Below, one piece after another: positions 23,621-36,427 of a stretch of DNA of 39,600 bases. This stretch comes from an uncultured Geobacter sp. (GTDB taxonomy: Bacteria; Desulfobacterota; Desulfuromonadia; Geobacterales; DSM-12255). Every line of letters starts with the position of its first letter. Position 1 is the first letter of the stretch. The stretch spans positions 1 to 39,600 of the forward strand of contig CALMBF010000095.1 in assembly GCA_937860145.1 (NCBI GenBank), in the 5' to 3' direction. The translations under genes and the position numbers were made by a program. The notes below the pieces were generated by a model, which was not told the origin of the DNA, searched no databases, and was given only the letters and a program-made list of their open reading frames with translations.

Positions 23621-24432
23621 CACAGATTGACAGAATCAAGGTGAGGCGGGCTTTCAGTGAAAAGTCGGGTAATTACGACGACCTCGCGGTGGTGCAGCAG
23701 CGCGTGGTGCGGCGGTTTCTCGATGGTATCCTTGCCAGCGGCAGTGAGCCGTCTGCTGTCCTCGACGTCGGCGCAGGAACCGGCAGGCTGCTTGAGTCCC
23801 TGCTCGTGCGGTTCCCGTCCCTGTTCGCCGTTGGCCTGGACATGGCCCACGGCATGGCGCGGAGTGCCGCCCGGCGGCTTCCCGCGGAGAGTGATGCCGC
23901 CCTGGTCTGCGCTGACGGCGAACATCTCCCGTTCAGGGACTGCAGTTTCGATACGGTCGTCTCAACCTCCACCTACCAGTGGCTGAACCCCCTTGACAGC
24001 GCCTTTGCCGAGGCGCTGAGGGTCCTCAAGCCGGGTGGCCGCTTCTGTTTCGCCATGTTCGGCGAATCAACCCTGTTCGAGCTGAAGGCGTCCTATCGCC
24101 AGGCGCTGCTGCTGCACGGCAGCAGTGCCGCTGACAGGAGTCACCGCTTCTCGTCACGCGCGGAAACCCTTGAGGCACTGGGACGGGCAGGTTTCACGGA
24201 GTGCAGGGTAACCAGCGAGACGGAAGTCGAACGGCACCGGGACGTTCCGGCGCTCCTTCGTTCGCTCAAGGGGATAGGCGCGGGCAATGCTGCTCCAGTT
24301 CAGGGGAAAGGGCTGGGAGGGCGGACCGTTACTGCTGCGATGATCGATCAGTACGAAAAAAACTACGGAGGAGACAGCGGTATTCCGGCAACGTACGAGG
24401 TTCTCTACGGTCAGGGGATAAGGCGGGGGTGA
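23617..24432 (+). CDS. bioC: Malonyl-ACP O-methyltransferase
   Basis: BioC methylates malonyl-ACP so that fatty-acid synthase builds the pimelate chain. The 271-aa protein has the class I SAM-binding motif VLDVGAGTGRLLE (48-60), the downstream STSTYQWLNP motif and LKPGGRFCFAMFGE, all typical of BioC. The start overlaps bioH by 4 bp (ATGA). It ends 10 bp from the stop of a convergent ArsR gene with no visible terminator between them. Confidence 0.92.
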   Translation: MTQIDRIKVRRAFSEKSGNYDDLAVVQQRVVRRFLDGILASGSEPSAVLDVGAGTGRLLESLLVRFPSLFAVGLDMAHGMARSAARRLPAESDAALVCADGEHLPFRDCSFDTVVSTSTYQWLNPLDSAFAEALRVLKPGGRFCFAMFGESTLFELKASYRQALLLHGSSAADRSHRFSSRAETLEALGRAGFTECRVTSETEVERHRDVPALLRSLKGIGAGNAAPVQGKGLGGRTVTAAMIDQYEKNYGGDSGIPATYEVLYGQGIRRG

Positions 24433-24442
24433 GGGCGGGGCA

Positions 24443-24721
24443 TCAGTCGGTCAGGATGGCGACGATTTTCTGGGCAAGGGGATGGATGACGGAGTAATAG
24501 ACCTCTGCGCCGTCTCGTTTCCCTTCGATAATCCCCTTGTTCTTCAGCAGTGCCAGGTGCTGTGACACGGTTGCCTGGGGGAGCCCAAGGCACTCCCAGA
24601 TGTTTTTCACGTTGCACTCTTTGGTGCAGAGGCCTGCAACGATCTTGAGACGCACGGGATGCCCCAGGGCTTTCAGGATCTCGGCTTCCTGGATAAAATT
24701 GCAATTTTTATCGAATGACAT
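24443..24721 (-). CDS. ArsR-family transcriptional regulator
   Basis: A 92-aa winged-helix repressor. The recognition helix is LPQATVSQHLALLKNKGII (about 47-65), typical of the family. Four cysteines (Cys7, 32, 36, 44) sit near the alpha-3 position where ArsR/SmtB proteins bind metals (LCTKECNVKNIWECL), so a metal, arsenite or redox signal is plausible, but the canonical ELCVCDL motif is absent. AAAGGA precedes the ATG at 24721; an earlier in-frame ATG (24745) has no site. No obvious target gene is adjacent; autoregulation is possible. Confidence 0.85.
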   Translation of the reverse strand: MSFDKNCNFIQEAEILKALGHPVRLKIVAGLCTKECNVKNIWECLGLPQATVSQHLALLKNKGIIEGKRDGAEVYYSVIHPLAQKIVAILTD

Positions 24722-24894
24722 GGCGAATCCTTTATCAGCATGCATGGTGACGTCTTTATCTAATTATTGTTTACTGCGTTTGTCAAATACTATTTGAAGC
24801 ATGGGGCATGGCTTCCCGGCGATTCGGGCCGGGAGGGGGTTATTGTCCTTGAATTCCCCAGCTTATTGTTTTATATATACTATCTGGTGAATTT

Positions 24895-25503
24895 ATGAAG
24901 AATTACAAACTTCACGCCATTCTGCTGCTTGCGGCCGGACTGCTGCTTACGTCCGGTGCTGCAGTCGCGGATATCTACAAGTATGAGGATACGGACGGGG
25001 TCGTGCACTTTACCGATGCCCCCACCGATCGTCGCTTCAAGATATTCATGCGTGACATCCAGAAGGACCGTCGCCTGAGAACAAATTTCGGCTTCGGCAA
25101 ACTGGCGCGTAACCCGGAGGAGTTCGATTCCATCATATCCTCCTGCTCCAGGGAGTTCGGTGTAGACAAGGCGCTGGTCAAGGCGGTCATTCACGCCGAG
25201 TCGGGGTACAACCCCAATGCCGTCTCTCGCAAGGGGGCGACAGGACTCATGCAACTCATGCCGAGCACTGCCCAGGGGTTGAAGGTGGCCGACTCGTTCA
25301 ACCCCGAGGATAACATACGCGGAGGCGTCCGCTATCTCCGTTTCCTCCTGGACACGTTCAAGGGGAACGTATCCCTTGCCCTGGCCGCCTATAATGCGGG
25401 GCTCACCAAGGTTGCCAAGTTCGGCGGCATCCCCCCCTACGAAGAGACGCGCAATTACGTAAGCAAGGTCCTCAACTACCAGAAGTCGTATCTGTCCAAT
25501 TAA
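24895..25503 (+). CDS. Exported lytic transglycosylase with DUF4124 domain
   Basis: A 202-aa periplasmic enzyme that cleaves peptidoglycan glycan strands. It has a signal peptide (HAILLLAAGLLLTSGAAVA, cleavage before DIYKY), a DUF4124 segment (IYKYEDTDGVVHFTDAP, 27-43) and an SLT domain (about 80-200) with catalytic Glu102 in HAESGYNP, GLMQLMPSTA and ALAAYNAG. This domain order is common in Geobacter and pseudomonads. The ribosome-binding site (GGTGA) is weak. A TATATA (24872-24877) 17 bp after TTGAAT (24849-24854) may be its promoter. Confidence 0.92.
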   Translation: MKNYKLHAILLLAAGLLLTSGAAVADIYKYEDTDGVVHFTDAPTDRRFKIFMRDIQKDRRLRTNFGFGKLARNPEEFDSIISSCSREFGVDKALVKAVIHAESGYNPNAVSRKGATGLMQLMPSTAQGLKVADSFNPEDNIRGGVRYLRFLLDTFKGNVSLALAAYNAGLTKVAKFGGIPPYEETRNYVSKVLNYQKSYLSN

Positions 25504-25541
25504 CTTTTACCTCTACCCGTCACCGGAACCGATCCCTACCG

Positions 25542-26141
25542 ATGTCAGAATCCGCGCACAAATCCAACCCGATCTGGAACATTCCCAACATCCTCACCCT
25601 CATGCGGATTGCGGCCATTCCCGTCATGACGGTACTCCTCATGTCCGGCTCACGGGAAACCTGCTTCTGGGCCGCAGCCCTCTTCTCCGCAGCCTCCTTC
25701 ACCGACTGGCTTGACGGCTACCTTGCCCGGCGCATGGGGATCGTCACCGTGTTCGGCAAGTTTCTCGACCCCATTGCCGACAAGCTGATCGTCATGGCGG
25801 CGTTGATCATGATCATCCCCTTCGGCCGGGCCCCGGCCTGGATGGTGCTGATCATCCTCAGTCGCGAGATCATCATTACCGGCCTGCGGGGGATCGCCTC
25901 CTCCGAGGGGATCGTCATCTCCGCCAGCGACCTGGGGAAATTCAAGACGATATTCCAGATAGTCGCCATCATCGCCCTGTTGCTCCACTATGACTACCAC
26001 TGGTTCTTCTCCGTCGACCACCCGCTCCTCGTCGTCAACATGCACAACGTGGGGATGTTCTACCTCTGGATAGCGTTCGTCATCACCGTCTGGTCGGGAG
26101 TGGACTATTTGGTCAAGTTCGTCCGGGTCATTGCCCGTTAA
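25542..26141 (+). CDS. pgsA: CDP-diacylglycerol-glycerol-3-phosphate 3-phosphatidyltransferase
   Basis: Inner-membrane enzyme that makes phosphatidylglycerol phosphate, the committed step of PG and cardiolipin synthesis. The complete CDP-alcohol phosphotransferase motif is visible with the right spacing: Asp55, Asp58-Gly59, Ala62-Arg63, Gly72, Asp76, Asp80. The 199-aa length and four or five hydrophobic helices fit PgsA. The N terminus WNIPNILTLMRI is typical. The Shine-Dalgarno is weak. A terminator follows at 26155. Confidence 0.93.
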   Translation: MSESAHKSNPIWNIPNILTLMRIAAIPVMTVLLMSGSRETCFWAAALFSAASFTDWLDGYLARRMGIVTVFGKFLDPIADKLIVMAALIMIIPFGRAPAWMVLIILSREIIITGLRGIASSEGIVISASDLGKFKTIFQIVAIIALLLHYDYHWFFSVDHPLLVVNMHNVGMFYLWIAFVITVWSGVDYLVKFVRVIAR

Positions 26142-26154
26142 AAAAAATGTGAAT

Positions 26155-26181
26155 AAGTGCTTGACGACGTCAAGCACTTTT
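26155..26181 (+). terminator. Terminator of pgsA overlapping the tRNA-Glu promoter
   Basis: AAGTGCTTGA (26155-26164) pairs with TCAAGCACTT (26170-26179), loop CGACG, then TTTT. The stem sequence also contains the -35 box of the next promoter. Confidence 0.7.
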
Positions 26182-26189
26182 GCTATAAA
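26161..26189 (+). promoter_or_regulatory. Sigma-70 promoter of tRNA-Glu
   Basis: TTGACG (26161-26166), 17-bp spacer, TATAAA (26184-26189): five of six matches in each box. Start near 26196, about 43 nt before the tRNA. Confidence 0.75.
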
Positions 26190-26238
26190 CCTTACTTCTT
26201 GGCGGCACCACCCGCTGCCACTGAAAACGACAGATTAC

Positions 26239-26313
26239 GGTCCCATCGTCTAGCGGTTAGGACACCGGCCTTTCACGTCGGTAACAGGGGTTCAAGTCCC
26301 CTTGGGATCACCA
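26239..26313 (+). tRNA. tRNA-Glu (TTC)
   Basis: A 75-base cloverleaf: acceptor GGTCCCA/TGGGATC (one G-U), anticodon stem CCGGC/GTCGG with loop CTTTCAC (anticodon TTC), T-loop TTCAAGT, and an encoded CCA (26311-26313). Confidence 0.97.
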
Positions 26314-26318
26314 ACTCG

Positions 26319-26352
26319 AAACAGTAACTCCCCCGGGAGTTACTGTTTTTTT
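26319..26352 (+). terminator. Terminator of tRNA-Glu
   Basis: Stem AAACAGTAACTCCC with GGGAGTTACTGTTT (26319-26332 and 26335-26348), followed by a T-run to 26352. Confidence 0.92.
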
Positions 26353-26422
26353 GTGCCCTCACTGCCTTGGTAAAACATTTCATTAATGAAGTGTCGGGTG
26401 GTTGTACCGGCGGAAAATTACC

Positions 26423-26451
26423 TTGACGCCGCCCCCATGCCGGTGTACTTT
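26423..26451 (+). promoter_or_regulatory. Possible promoter of the pyr operon
   Basis: TTGACG (26423-26428), 17-bp spacer, TACTTT (26446-26451). The -10 is weak, but the position is right for a leader starting near 26458, just ahead of the PyrR-binding hairpin. Confidence 0.45.
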
Positions 26452-26465
26452 GTTCCAGCATATTT

Positions 26466-26503
26466 ACCCTTTTAAGATAACCCTGTGAGGTTAGCAAAGG
26501 TGC
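26466..26503 (+). promoter_or_regulatory. PyrR-binding hairpin of the pyr attenuator
   Basis: AACCCTGTGAGGTT (26479-26492) matches the PyrR-binding RNA consensus ARUCCNGNGAGGYU, as I recall it, at 13 of 14 positions. It folds as an upper stem TAACC/GGTTA around the loop CTGTGA, with an internal bulge and a lower stem ACC(C)TTT/AAAGGT. Its 3' side (AAAGG, 26496-26500) can instead pair with CCTTT (26533-26537) of the downstream terminator. PyrR bound with UMP would stabilise this hairpin and so permit termination. Confidence 0.8.
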
Positions 26504-26527
26504 CCGATGAATTACCAAGACCATAAT

Positions 26528-26565
26528 AAAGGCCTTTCCGTATCTTTGGAGAGGTCTTTTTTTTT
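26528..26565 (+). terminator. Attenuator terminator before pyrR
   Basis: AAAGGCCTTTCC (26528-26539) pairs with GGAGAGGTCTTT (26548-26559), all 12 positions with two G-U, followed by Ts to 26565. It ends 18 bp before the pyrR start, so it can only be a regulated terminator. Confidence 0.85.
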
Positions 26566-26570
26566 ACTGA

Positions 26571-27119
<549 letters not shown>

Positions 27120-27132
27120 GAGGAGGAGGGGG

Positions 27133-28068
27133 ATGAAGAGTTTCAAGCATAAAGACATCATTGCACTCAGGGACCTGACCAAGGAAGAGATCGAACTCCT
27201 CATCGAGACCGCCGAGGGGATGCGGGAGATCAACAGTCGCGACATCAAGAAGGTGCCGACCCTTCGGGGCAAGACCATAATCAACCTCTTCTACGAGTCA
27301 TCCACCCGGACCCGCACCTCCTTCGAAATCGCCGGCAAGCGGCTCTCCGCCGACACCGTCAATATCACCCCCTCGTCCAGTTCCGCCACCAAGGGGGAGA
27401 CCCTGTCCGACACGGCCCTGAACCTCCTGGCCATGAAGCCGGACATCATCGTCATGCGCCACGCGGTTTCCGGCTCCCATTACTATCTTGCCGGGAAGCT
27501 GCCGAACTGCTCCATCATCAATGCCGGCGACGGTGCCCACGAGCACCCTTCCCAGGGGCTCCTGGACATGCTCACCATGAAGGACCGCTTCGGTCGCCTC
27601 GACGGCCTCAAGGTCGCCATCGTGGGCGACATCACCCACAGCAGGGTGGCCCGTTCCAACATCCAGGGGTTGACCAAGATGGGGTCGTCCATCTACCTGG
27701 CCGGTCCCCCGACCATGATGCCACCGGGTGTGGAAAGACTGGGGAACGTCACGGTCTGCGGTACCATGAAGGAGGCCATCCAGGACGCGGACGTGGTGAT
27801 GATGCTCCGGATCCAGCAGGAGCGCCAGGGGAAGACTCTCATGCCCAACACCCGGGAATACTCCCGCTACTTCGGCCTCAACCCGGACAACCTGAAGCTG
27901 GCCAAGCCCGATGCCATCGTTATGCACCCCGGTCCCATCAACAGGGGGGTCGAGATGTCCTCCTACGTGGTGGACGGGGACCAGTCCCGTGTCCTGAAGC
28001 AGGTGGAGAACGGCGTGGCAGTGAGGATGGCGATGCTGTACCATGTCGCCGGTGGCGAATTGGAGTAG
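27133..28068 (+). CDS. pyrB: Aspartate carbamoyltransferase, catalytic subunit
   Basis: PyrB joins carbamoyl phosphate and aspartate, the committed step of pyrimidine synthesis. Its 311 aa include the carbamoyl-phosphate site STRTRTSFE (57-65), HPSQGLLDM and the C-terminal [10 protein letters not shown]. No pyrI regulatory subunit is present, as expected when PyrR controls the operon. The start at 27133 follows GGAGGAGGGGG; the frame is open earlier but inside pyrR. Confidence 0.96.
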   Translation: MKSFKHKDIIALRDLTKEEIELLIETAEGMREINSRDIKKVPTLRGKTIINLFYESSTRTRTSFEIAGKRLSADTVNITPSSSSATKGETLSDTALNLLAMKPDIIVMRHAVSGSHYYLAGKLPNCSIINAGDGAHEHPSQGLLDMLTMKDRFGRLDGLKVAIVGDITHSRVARSNIQGLTKMGSSIYLAGPPTMMPPGVERLGNVTVCGTMKEAIQDADVVMMLRIQQERQGKTLMPNTREYSRYFGLNPDNLKLAKPDAIVMHPGPINRGVEMSSYVVDGDQSRVLKQVENGVAVRMAMLYHVAGGELE

Positions 28069-28080
28069 GAGAACGACCAC

Positions 28081-28177
28081 TTTTCCGCCAGCTCGGCGTA
28101 AGTCTTCGTGATCACTTGTGCGGCGTAGCGCTGCTACGCTTCCGCGCGATCCCTCGACAGCCTTGGTCTGGCGAAAA
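28081..28177. repeat. Palindromic intergenic element (REP-like) between pyrB and pyrC
   Basis: Outer arms TTTTCCGCCAG (28081-28091) and CTGGCGAAAA (28168-28177) enclose a perfect hairpin GCGTAGC/GCTACGC (28123-28129 and 28133-28139) and a GTGATCAC palindrome near 28109. No coding potential. The build is that of a dispersed REP-like element; copy number cannot be judged from this window. Confidence 0.55.
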
Positions 28178-28224
28178 ATTGACCGTTCAGGAATAGTTCA
28201 ATACTCTTTTAACGAGGTGATTAT

Positions 28225-29502
<1,278 letters not shown>

Positions 29503-29517
29503 ATTCAGAATCCTCTC

Positions 29518-29602
29518 ACCGCAAAGACGTAAAGGGCGCAAAGGAAATCGATGTGGAAACAAATAGGGTTTTCTTTGCGTACTTAGCGTCTTGAGCGAGC
29601 AC
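29518..29602. repeat. Imperfect inverted repeat between pyrC and carA
   Basis: The left arm holds AAGACG and CGCAAAG (29524-29543); the right arm holds CTTTGCG and CGTCTT (29573-29592), so the two ends fold back on each other. From memory, a palindrome with ACCGCAAAGACGCAAAG-like ends is a widespread intergenic repeat in several bacterial groups. No gene lies here. Confidence 0.5.
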
Positions 29603-29645
29603 AGCAAGCGGGCGGTTCAAAGATTTATAGAAAGGGTAAGAAAAG

Positions 29646-30770
29646 ATGAAAGCAATTCTTGCGCTCGCCGACGGGCGCATCTTCGAGGGTAAATCATTCG
29701 GCGCGGCCGGCGAGGCGAGCGGCGAAGTGGTGTTCAACACGGCCATGACCGGCTACCAGGAGGTCCTCACCGACCCCTCCTACAAGGGGCAGATGGTGAC
29801 CATGACCTACACCCAGATCGGCAACACCGGCATCAACCCGGAGGATATCGAGAGCCGCGGCCTGTTCCTCTCCGGGTTCATAGTCAAGGAGTATCAGGAC
29901 TGCTACTCCAACTGGCGCGCCACCATGAGTCTTGACAGTTACCTCAAGGAAAACGGCGTCGTCGGGATCCAGGGGATCGATACCCGGGCGCTGACCCGCC
30001 ACCTGCGGGACAAGGGGGCCCAAAACGGGGTCATCTCCACGAATGACCTGGACCATGCCAGCCTCGTCGCCAAGGCCAGGGCCGTTCCGAGCATGGCCGG
30101 CCTCGACCTGGCTAGCGGCGTCACCTGCGACAAGCCGTACCACTGGACGCAAGGGGTCTGGGACCTGGAGGGGGGGTACCCCCAGGTCGACCCGGCAACC
30201 CTGAAGTACAAGGTGGTGGCCTACGACTTCGGCATCAAGTACAACATCCTCCGCTGCCTGGTCTCCGCCGGCTGCGACGTGACCGTGGTGCCGGCGAATT
30301 TCCCCGCAGAGGAGGCACTGGCCATGAACCCCGACGGCATCTTCCTCAGCAACGGCCCCGGCGACCCGGAGCCGCTCGTGGGGGTGCAGGAGGAGATCCG
30401 CAAGTTCGTCGGCAAGAAGCCTGTCTTCGGCATCTGTCTCGGCCACCAGCTCCTCGGTCTCGCCCTCGGCGGCAAGACGGTCAAGCTCCCCTTCGGCAAC
30501 CACGGCTCCAACCTGCCGGTCAAGGACATGGTCTCGGGCCAGGTGGAGATCACCTCCCAGAACCACGGGTTCGCCGTCGACCTGGATTCCCTCGGCACGG
30601 TTGCCTGCCTCGGCCATGAGAACCTGAACGACCAGACAGTGGAGGGGATCCGCCACTGCGACCTCCCCATCTTCTCGGTGCAGCATCATCCGGAGGCGTC
30701 GCCGGGGCCCCATGATTCTCAGTACCTGTTCGGGCGGTTCGTCGATATGATGAAGCAGCACCGTAAGTAA
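29646..30770 (+). CDS. carA: Carbamoyl-phosphate synthase, small subunit
   Basis: The glutaminase subunit that supplies ammonia to CarB. In 374 aa it has the N-terminal CPSase domain (DGRIFEG...[18 protein letters not shown]) and a C-terminal class I amidotransferase with the nucleophile elbow FGICLGHQ (Cys264) and the [11 protein letters not shown] triad block (from about 347). GAAAGGG precedes the ATG. CarB is three genes downstream. Confidence 0.96.
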   Translation: MKAILALADGRIFEGKSFGAAGEASGEVVFNTAMTGYQEVLTDPSYKGQMVTMTYTQIGNTGINPEDIESRGLFLSGFIVKEYQDCYSNWRATMSLDSYLKENGVVGIQGIDTRALTRHLRDKGAQNGVISTNDLDHASLVAKARAVPSMAGLDLASGVTCDKPYHWTQGVWDLEGGYPQVDPATLKYKVVAYDFGIKYNILRCLVSAGCDVTVVPANFPAEEALAMNPDGIFLSNGPGDPEPLVGVQEEIRKFVGKKPVFGICLGHQLLGLALGGKTVKLPFGNHGSNLPVKDMVSGQVEITSQNHGFAVDLDSLGTVACLGHENLNDQTVEGIRHCDLPIFSVQHHPEASPGPHDSQYLFGRFVDMMKQHRK

Positions 30771-30807
30771 CCAGGAGTCGCAAGGAGTCGCAGTGAGCAC
30801 CTTCGGG

Positions 30808-30913
30808 CAATTTCGTCGTAATTCCTGGCGAAATGGAGCGGCCACAGCAGATATTGTCTGAGCGCAGCGAGTTTATCTGCTGTAGCGAAATGAGCCTGGA
30901 ATTACAGAAATTG
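30808..30913. repeat. Nested inverted-repeat element between carA and the radical SAM gene
   Basis: Outer arms CAATTTC...GTAATTCC (30808-30825) and GGAATTAC...GAAATTG (30898-30913) flank an inner perfect 10-bp stem ACAGCAGATA (30844-30853) and TATCTGCTGT (30874-30883). The whole 106 bp can fold into a two-tier cruciform or RNA hairpin. It is non-coding and has no T-run. Confidence 0.65.
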
Positions 30914-30973
30914 TCCGGCAGTGCGAACGCAGACTCATTGCGTCTCCTGCTGACGACGTAACGAAGTGCATTG

Positions 30974-31903
30974 ATGATGATTTACCTCGATCTTTACAAT
31001 TCTGGTGAACTGCTCCGGCGGGTGAAGGAAGCCTACGGCCGGCTGGCGGCTTGCGATCTCTGTCCCCACGACTGCGGGGTGAACCGGCTCAAGGGGGAGC
31101 AGGGGATCTGCCGTTCCGGCCTGAAACCGAAGGTGGCCTCGGCGAACCTGCACCGGGGCGAGGAACCCCCCATCTCCGGGACAAAAGGTTCGGGGACGGT
31201 CTTCTTCTCCGGCTGCACCCTCCGCTGCCCCTTCTGCCAGAACTTCCCCATCAGCCAGCTGGGGGCCGGGGAGGAGCTCACCACTGCCGCCCTGGCGGGG
31301 AAGATGCTGCAGCTGCAGAAGCGGGGAGCCCACAACATCAACTTCGTCACCCCGACCCACTTCCTTCCCCAGGTGCTGGCGGCACTCTGGCTGGCCATCC
31401 CGCAGGGGTTCCGCCTGCCGCTCGTCTGGAACTCCAGCGGCTACGAGAAGGTCGATGCCCTACGGCTTCTGGACGGGGTGGTGGCGATCTACCTCCCGGA
31501 CATGAAGTACGCCGACGAGCGGATCGCCCGGGAACTCTCCGCTGCCCCGGACTACCCGGCGCTGAACCGGGCGGCGGTGAGCGAGATGCTCCGCCAGGTG
31601 GGGCACCTGCAGGTTGATGACGACGGCATCGCGCAGCGCGGCCTGATCGTCCGCCACCTGGTGCTGCCGGAGGGGAAAGCGGGGAGCAGCGAGATTCTCC
31701 CCTGGATCGCCGCCAACCTGGGAACCGGGACCCACGTCGCCCTCATGAGCCAGTATTTCCCGGCGGGGAAGGCGGCCACCATCCCCGGCATCGACCGGCC
31801 CGTGAACCACGACGAGTACGATGCCGCCTGCGAGGCACTTGAGGAGGCGGGTCTGGAGAACGGCTGGGTACAGGAGCTGGACAAGGAGCGGGGGTCCGTA
31901 TGA
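30974..31903 (+). CDS. Radical SAM protein (PflA-like)
   Basis: A 309-aa radical SAM enzyme with the cluster motif CTLRCPFC (Cys81, 85, 88) preceded by an extra cysteine group (Cys27, 30, 34, 46 in CDLCPHDC...GIC), as in the PflA-like/PFLX family. Typical later blocks are FVTPTHFLPQV, LVWNSSGYE and YLPDMKY. The reaction of this group is unknown; it is not a proven glycyl-radical activase. Two adjacent ATGs (30974, 30977) are possible starts; both have a poor ribosome-binding site. It overlaps the next gene by 4 bp and sits between carA and carB, so it is expressed with pyrimidine genes. Confidence 0.88.
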   Translation: MMIYLDLYNSGELLRRVKEAYGRLAACDLCPHDCGVNRLKGEQGICRSGLKPKVASANLHRGEEPPISGTKGSGTVFFSGCTLRCPFCQNFPISQLGAGEELTTAALAGKMLQLQKRGAHNINFVTPTHFLPQVLAALWLAIPQGFRLPLVWNSSGYEKVDALRLLDGVVAIYLPDMKYADERIARELSAAPDYPALNRAAVSEMLRQVGHLQVDDDGIAQRGLIVRHLVLPEGKAGSSEILPWIAANLGTGTHVALMSQYFPAGKAATIPGIDRPVNHDEYDAACEALEEAGLENGWVQELDKERGSV

Positions 31904-32229
31904 GGACGGTCGGACTGCTGTTTCTCTCCAACATCTTCATGACCTTCGCCTGGTACGCCCACCTGAAGAACCTGAGCAGCCGCCACTGGCTGGTGGCGGT
32001 GCTGGTCTCCTGGGGGATCGCCTTCTTCGAGTACCTGGTCCAGGTGCCGGCCAACCGGATCGGCTACCACGGCAGCTTCACCCTGGCCCAGCTGAAGATC
32101 ACCCAGGAGGTGATCACCCTCTGCGTGTTCGTCCCCTTCGCGGTCTTCTACATGGGGACCCCGCTCAAGTGGGACTACCTGTGGGCAGGGTGTTGTCTGG
32201 CCGGTGCCGTCTATTTTATTTTTCGTTAA
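31900..32229 (+). CDS. DMT-family (DUF486) small membrane protein
   Basis: A 109-aa protein with four hydrophobic helices, matching the DUF486 group of the drug/metabolite transporter superfamily (TFAWYAHLK..., EYLVQVPANRIGY, KITQEVITLCVFVPFAVFYMG). Its substrate is unknown. It starts within the end of the radical SAM gene (ATGA overlap), so the two are translationally coupled, and carB follows 21 bp later. Confidence 0.88.
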   Translation: MRTVGLLFLSNIFMTFAWYAHLKNLSSRHWLVAVLVSWGIAFFEYLVQVPANRIGYHGSFTLAQLKITQEVITLCVFVPFAVFYMGTPLKWDYLWAGCCLAGAVYFIFR

Positions 32230-32250
32230 CTACACAAGGAGTTTTTAGAT

Positions 32251-35487
<3,237 letters not shown>

Positions 35488-35518
35488 TCGGCGCAACTTC
35501 ATTTATTATTCACCCGTA

Positions 35519-35556
35519 CCGGGGTGGCTGGTTTGCAGCCTCCCCGGCAGTTTTTT
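35519..35556 (+). terminator. Terminator between carB and greA
   Basis: CCGGGGTGGCTG (35519-35530) pairs with CAGCCTCCCCGG (35536-35547) with one T-T mismatch, loop GTTTG, followed by CAGTTTTTT. It lies 18 bp before the greA start, so some read-through or a greA promoter outside the obvious positions is expected. Confidence 0.75.
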
Positions 35557-35574
35557 GTAAGGAGCTTCACGTTA

Positions 35575-36051
35575 ATGTCCCAATCAGTACCCATGACAAG
35601 AGAGAGCCACGAAGCTCTGCAGGAAGAACTCAAGCGCCTCATCCGCGAGGAGCGCCCCAAGGTCATCCAGGACATCGCCGAGGCCCGCTCCCACGGCGAC
35701 CTGTCGGAGAACGCCGAGTACGATGCCGCCAAGAACCGCCAGGGGTTCATCGAGGGGAGGATCCAGGAACTCCAGGACAAGCTGGCCCGGGCCTACGTGG
35801 TCGACCTCACCAACCTCAAGCCGGACAAGGTGGTGTTCGGTTCCACAGTAACCCTCTACGACACCTCCAGCGAGGATGAGGTCCGCTACAAGATCGTCGG
35901 CGAGGAAGAGGCCGACATCAAGCTGGGGAAGATCTCCTGCACCTCGCCGGTGGGGAAGGCCCTCATCGGCCACAAGCTGGACGACACCGTCAAGGTCAAG
36001 GTCCCCTCGGGGCTCAAGGAGTACGAGATCATCGAAATCAGGTACGAATAA
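35575..36051 (+). CDS. greA: Transcription elongation factor GreA
   Basis: GreA rescues backtracked RNA polymerase by stimulating cleavage of the nascent RNA. At 158 aa it has the normal length. The N-terminal coiled coil carries the two acidic tip residues in the HGDLSENAEYDAAKNRQ block, and the C-terminal FKBP-like domain ends in ISCTSPVGKALIGHKLDD. AAGGAG lies ten bases before ATG 35575; an internal ATG (35593) is possible but would shorten the N terminus. Confidence 0.96.
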   Translation: MSQSVPMTRESHEALQEELKRLIREERPKVIQDIAEARSHGDLSENAEYDAAKNRQGFIEGRIQELQDKLARAYVVDLTNLKPDKVVFGSTVTLYDTSSEDEVRYKIVGEEEADIKLGKISCTSPVGKALIGHKLDDTVKVKVPSGLKEYEIIEIRYE

Positions 36052-36120
36052 TTCCGTTCCATTCGACGGCGCAGATGTGCGATACTATTACAGGCAGCAA
36101 TCAGTTATCGGAGGTATGAG

Positions 36121-36318
36121 ATGAGCGAGCGTTTCAACAAGGACATGACCTTTGCCCAGGCCCTGCAGACCAGCCCGGAAGTAGCCAGGGTGCTGCGCAA
36201 GTACAACCTGGGGTGCATCGGCTGCATGGGTGCCCAGAACGAGTCCCTGGAGCAGGGGTGCAATGCCCACGGTCTCGATGTGAACGAGATCCTCAAGGAC
36301 CTGAACGCCATCGAGTAG
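36121..36318 (+). CDS. DUF1858 redox-disulfide domain protein
   Basis: A 65-aa free-standing DUF1858 domain. The conserved cysteines are present: GCIGCMGA (Cys32, 35) and GCNAHGLD (Cys47). Such domains are often found next to or fused to hybrid-cluster proteins and other redox proteins in anaerobes; the precise role is not known. GGAGG precedes the ATG. A strong terminator follows. Confidence 0.85.
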   Translation: MSERFNKDMTFAQALQTSPEVARVLRKYNLGCIGCMGAQNESLEQGCNAHGLDVNEILKDLNAIE

Positions 36319-36342
36319 TCGGGGCGGTTACCACCGGATTCA

Positions 36343-36383
36343 GAAAAGAGAAAAGGCGCCACGTTGGCGCCTTTTCTCTTTTC
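36343..36383. terminator. Bidirectional terminator, 19-bp perfect arms
   Basis: GAAAAGAGAAAAGGCGCCA (36343-36361) and its exact complement (36365-36383) with a CGT loop. It separates the plus-strand DUF1858 gene from the minus-strand response regulator. Confidence 0.9.
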
Positions 36384-36427
36384 CGAACCATGGATATCTT
36401 GCTCCCGGCACCGTCGCTCTGGGCGAA

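Noticed and set aside
29694-30845. 383-aa minus-strand frame
   Set aside because: Antisense shadow of carA.
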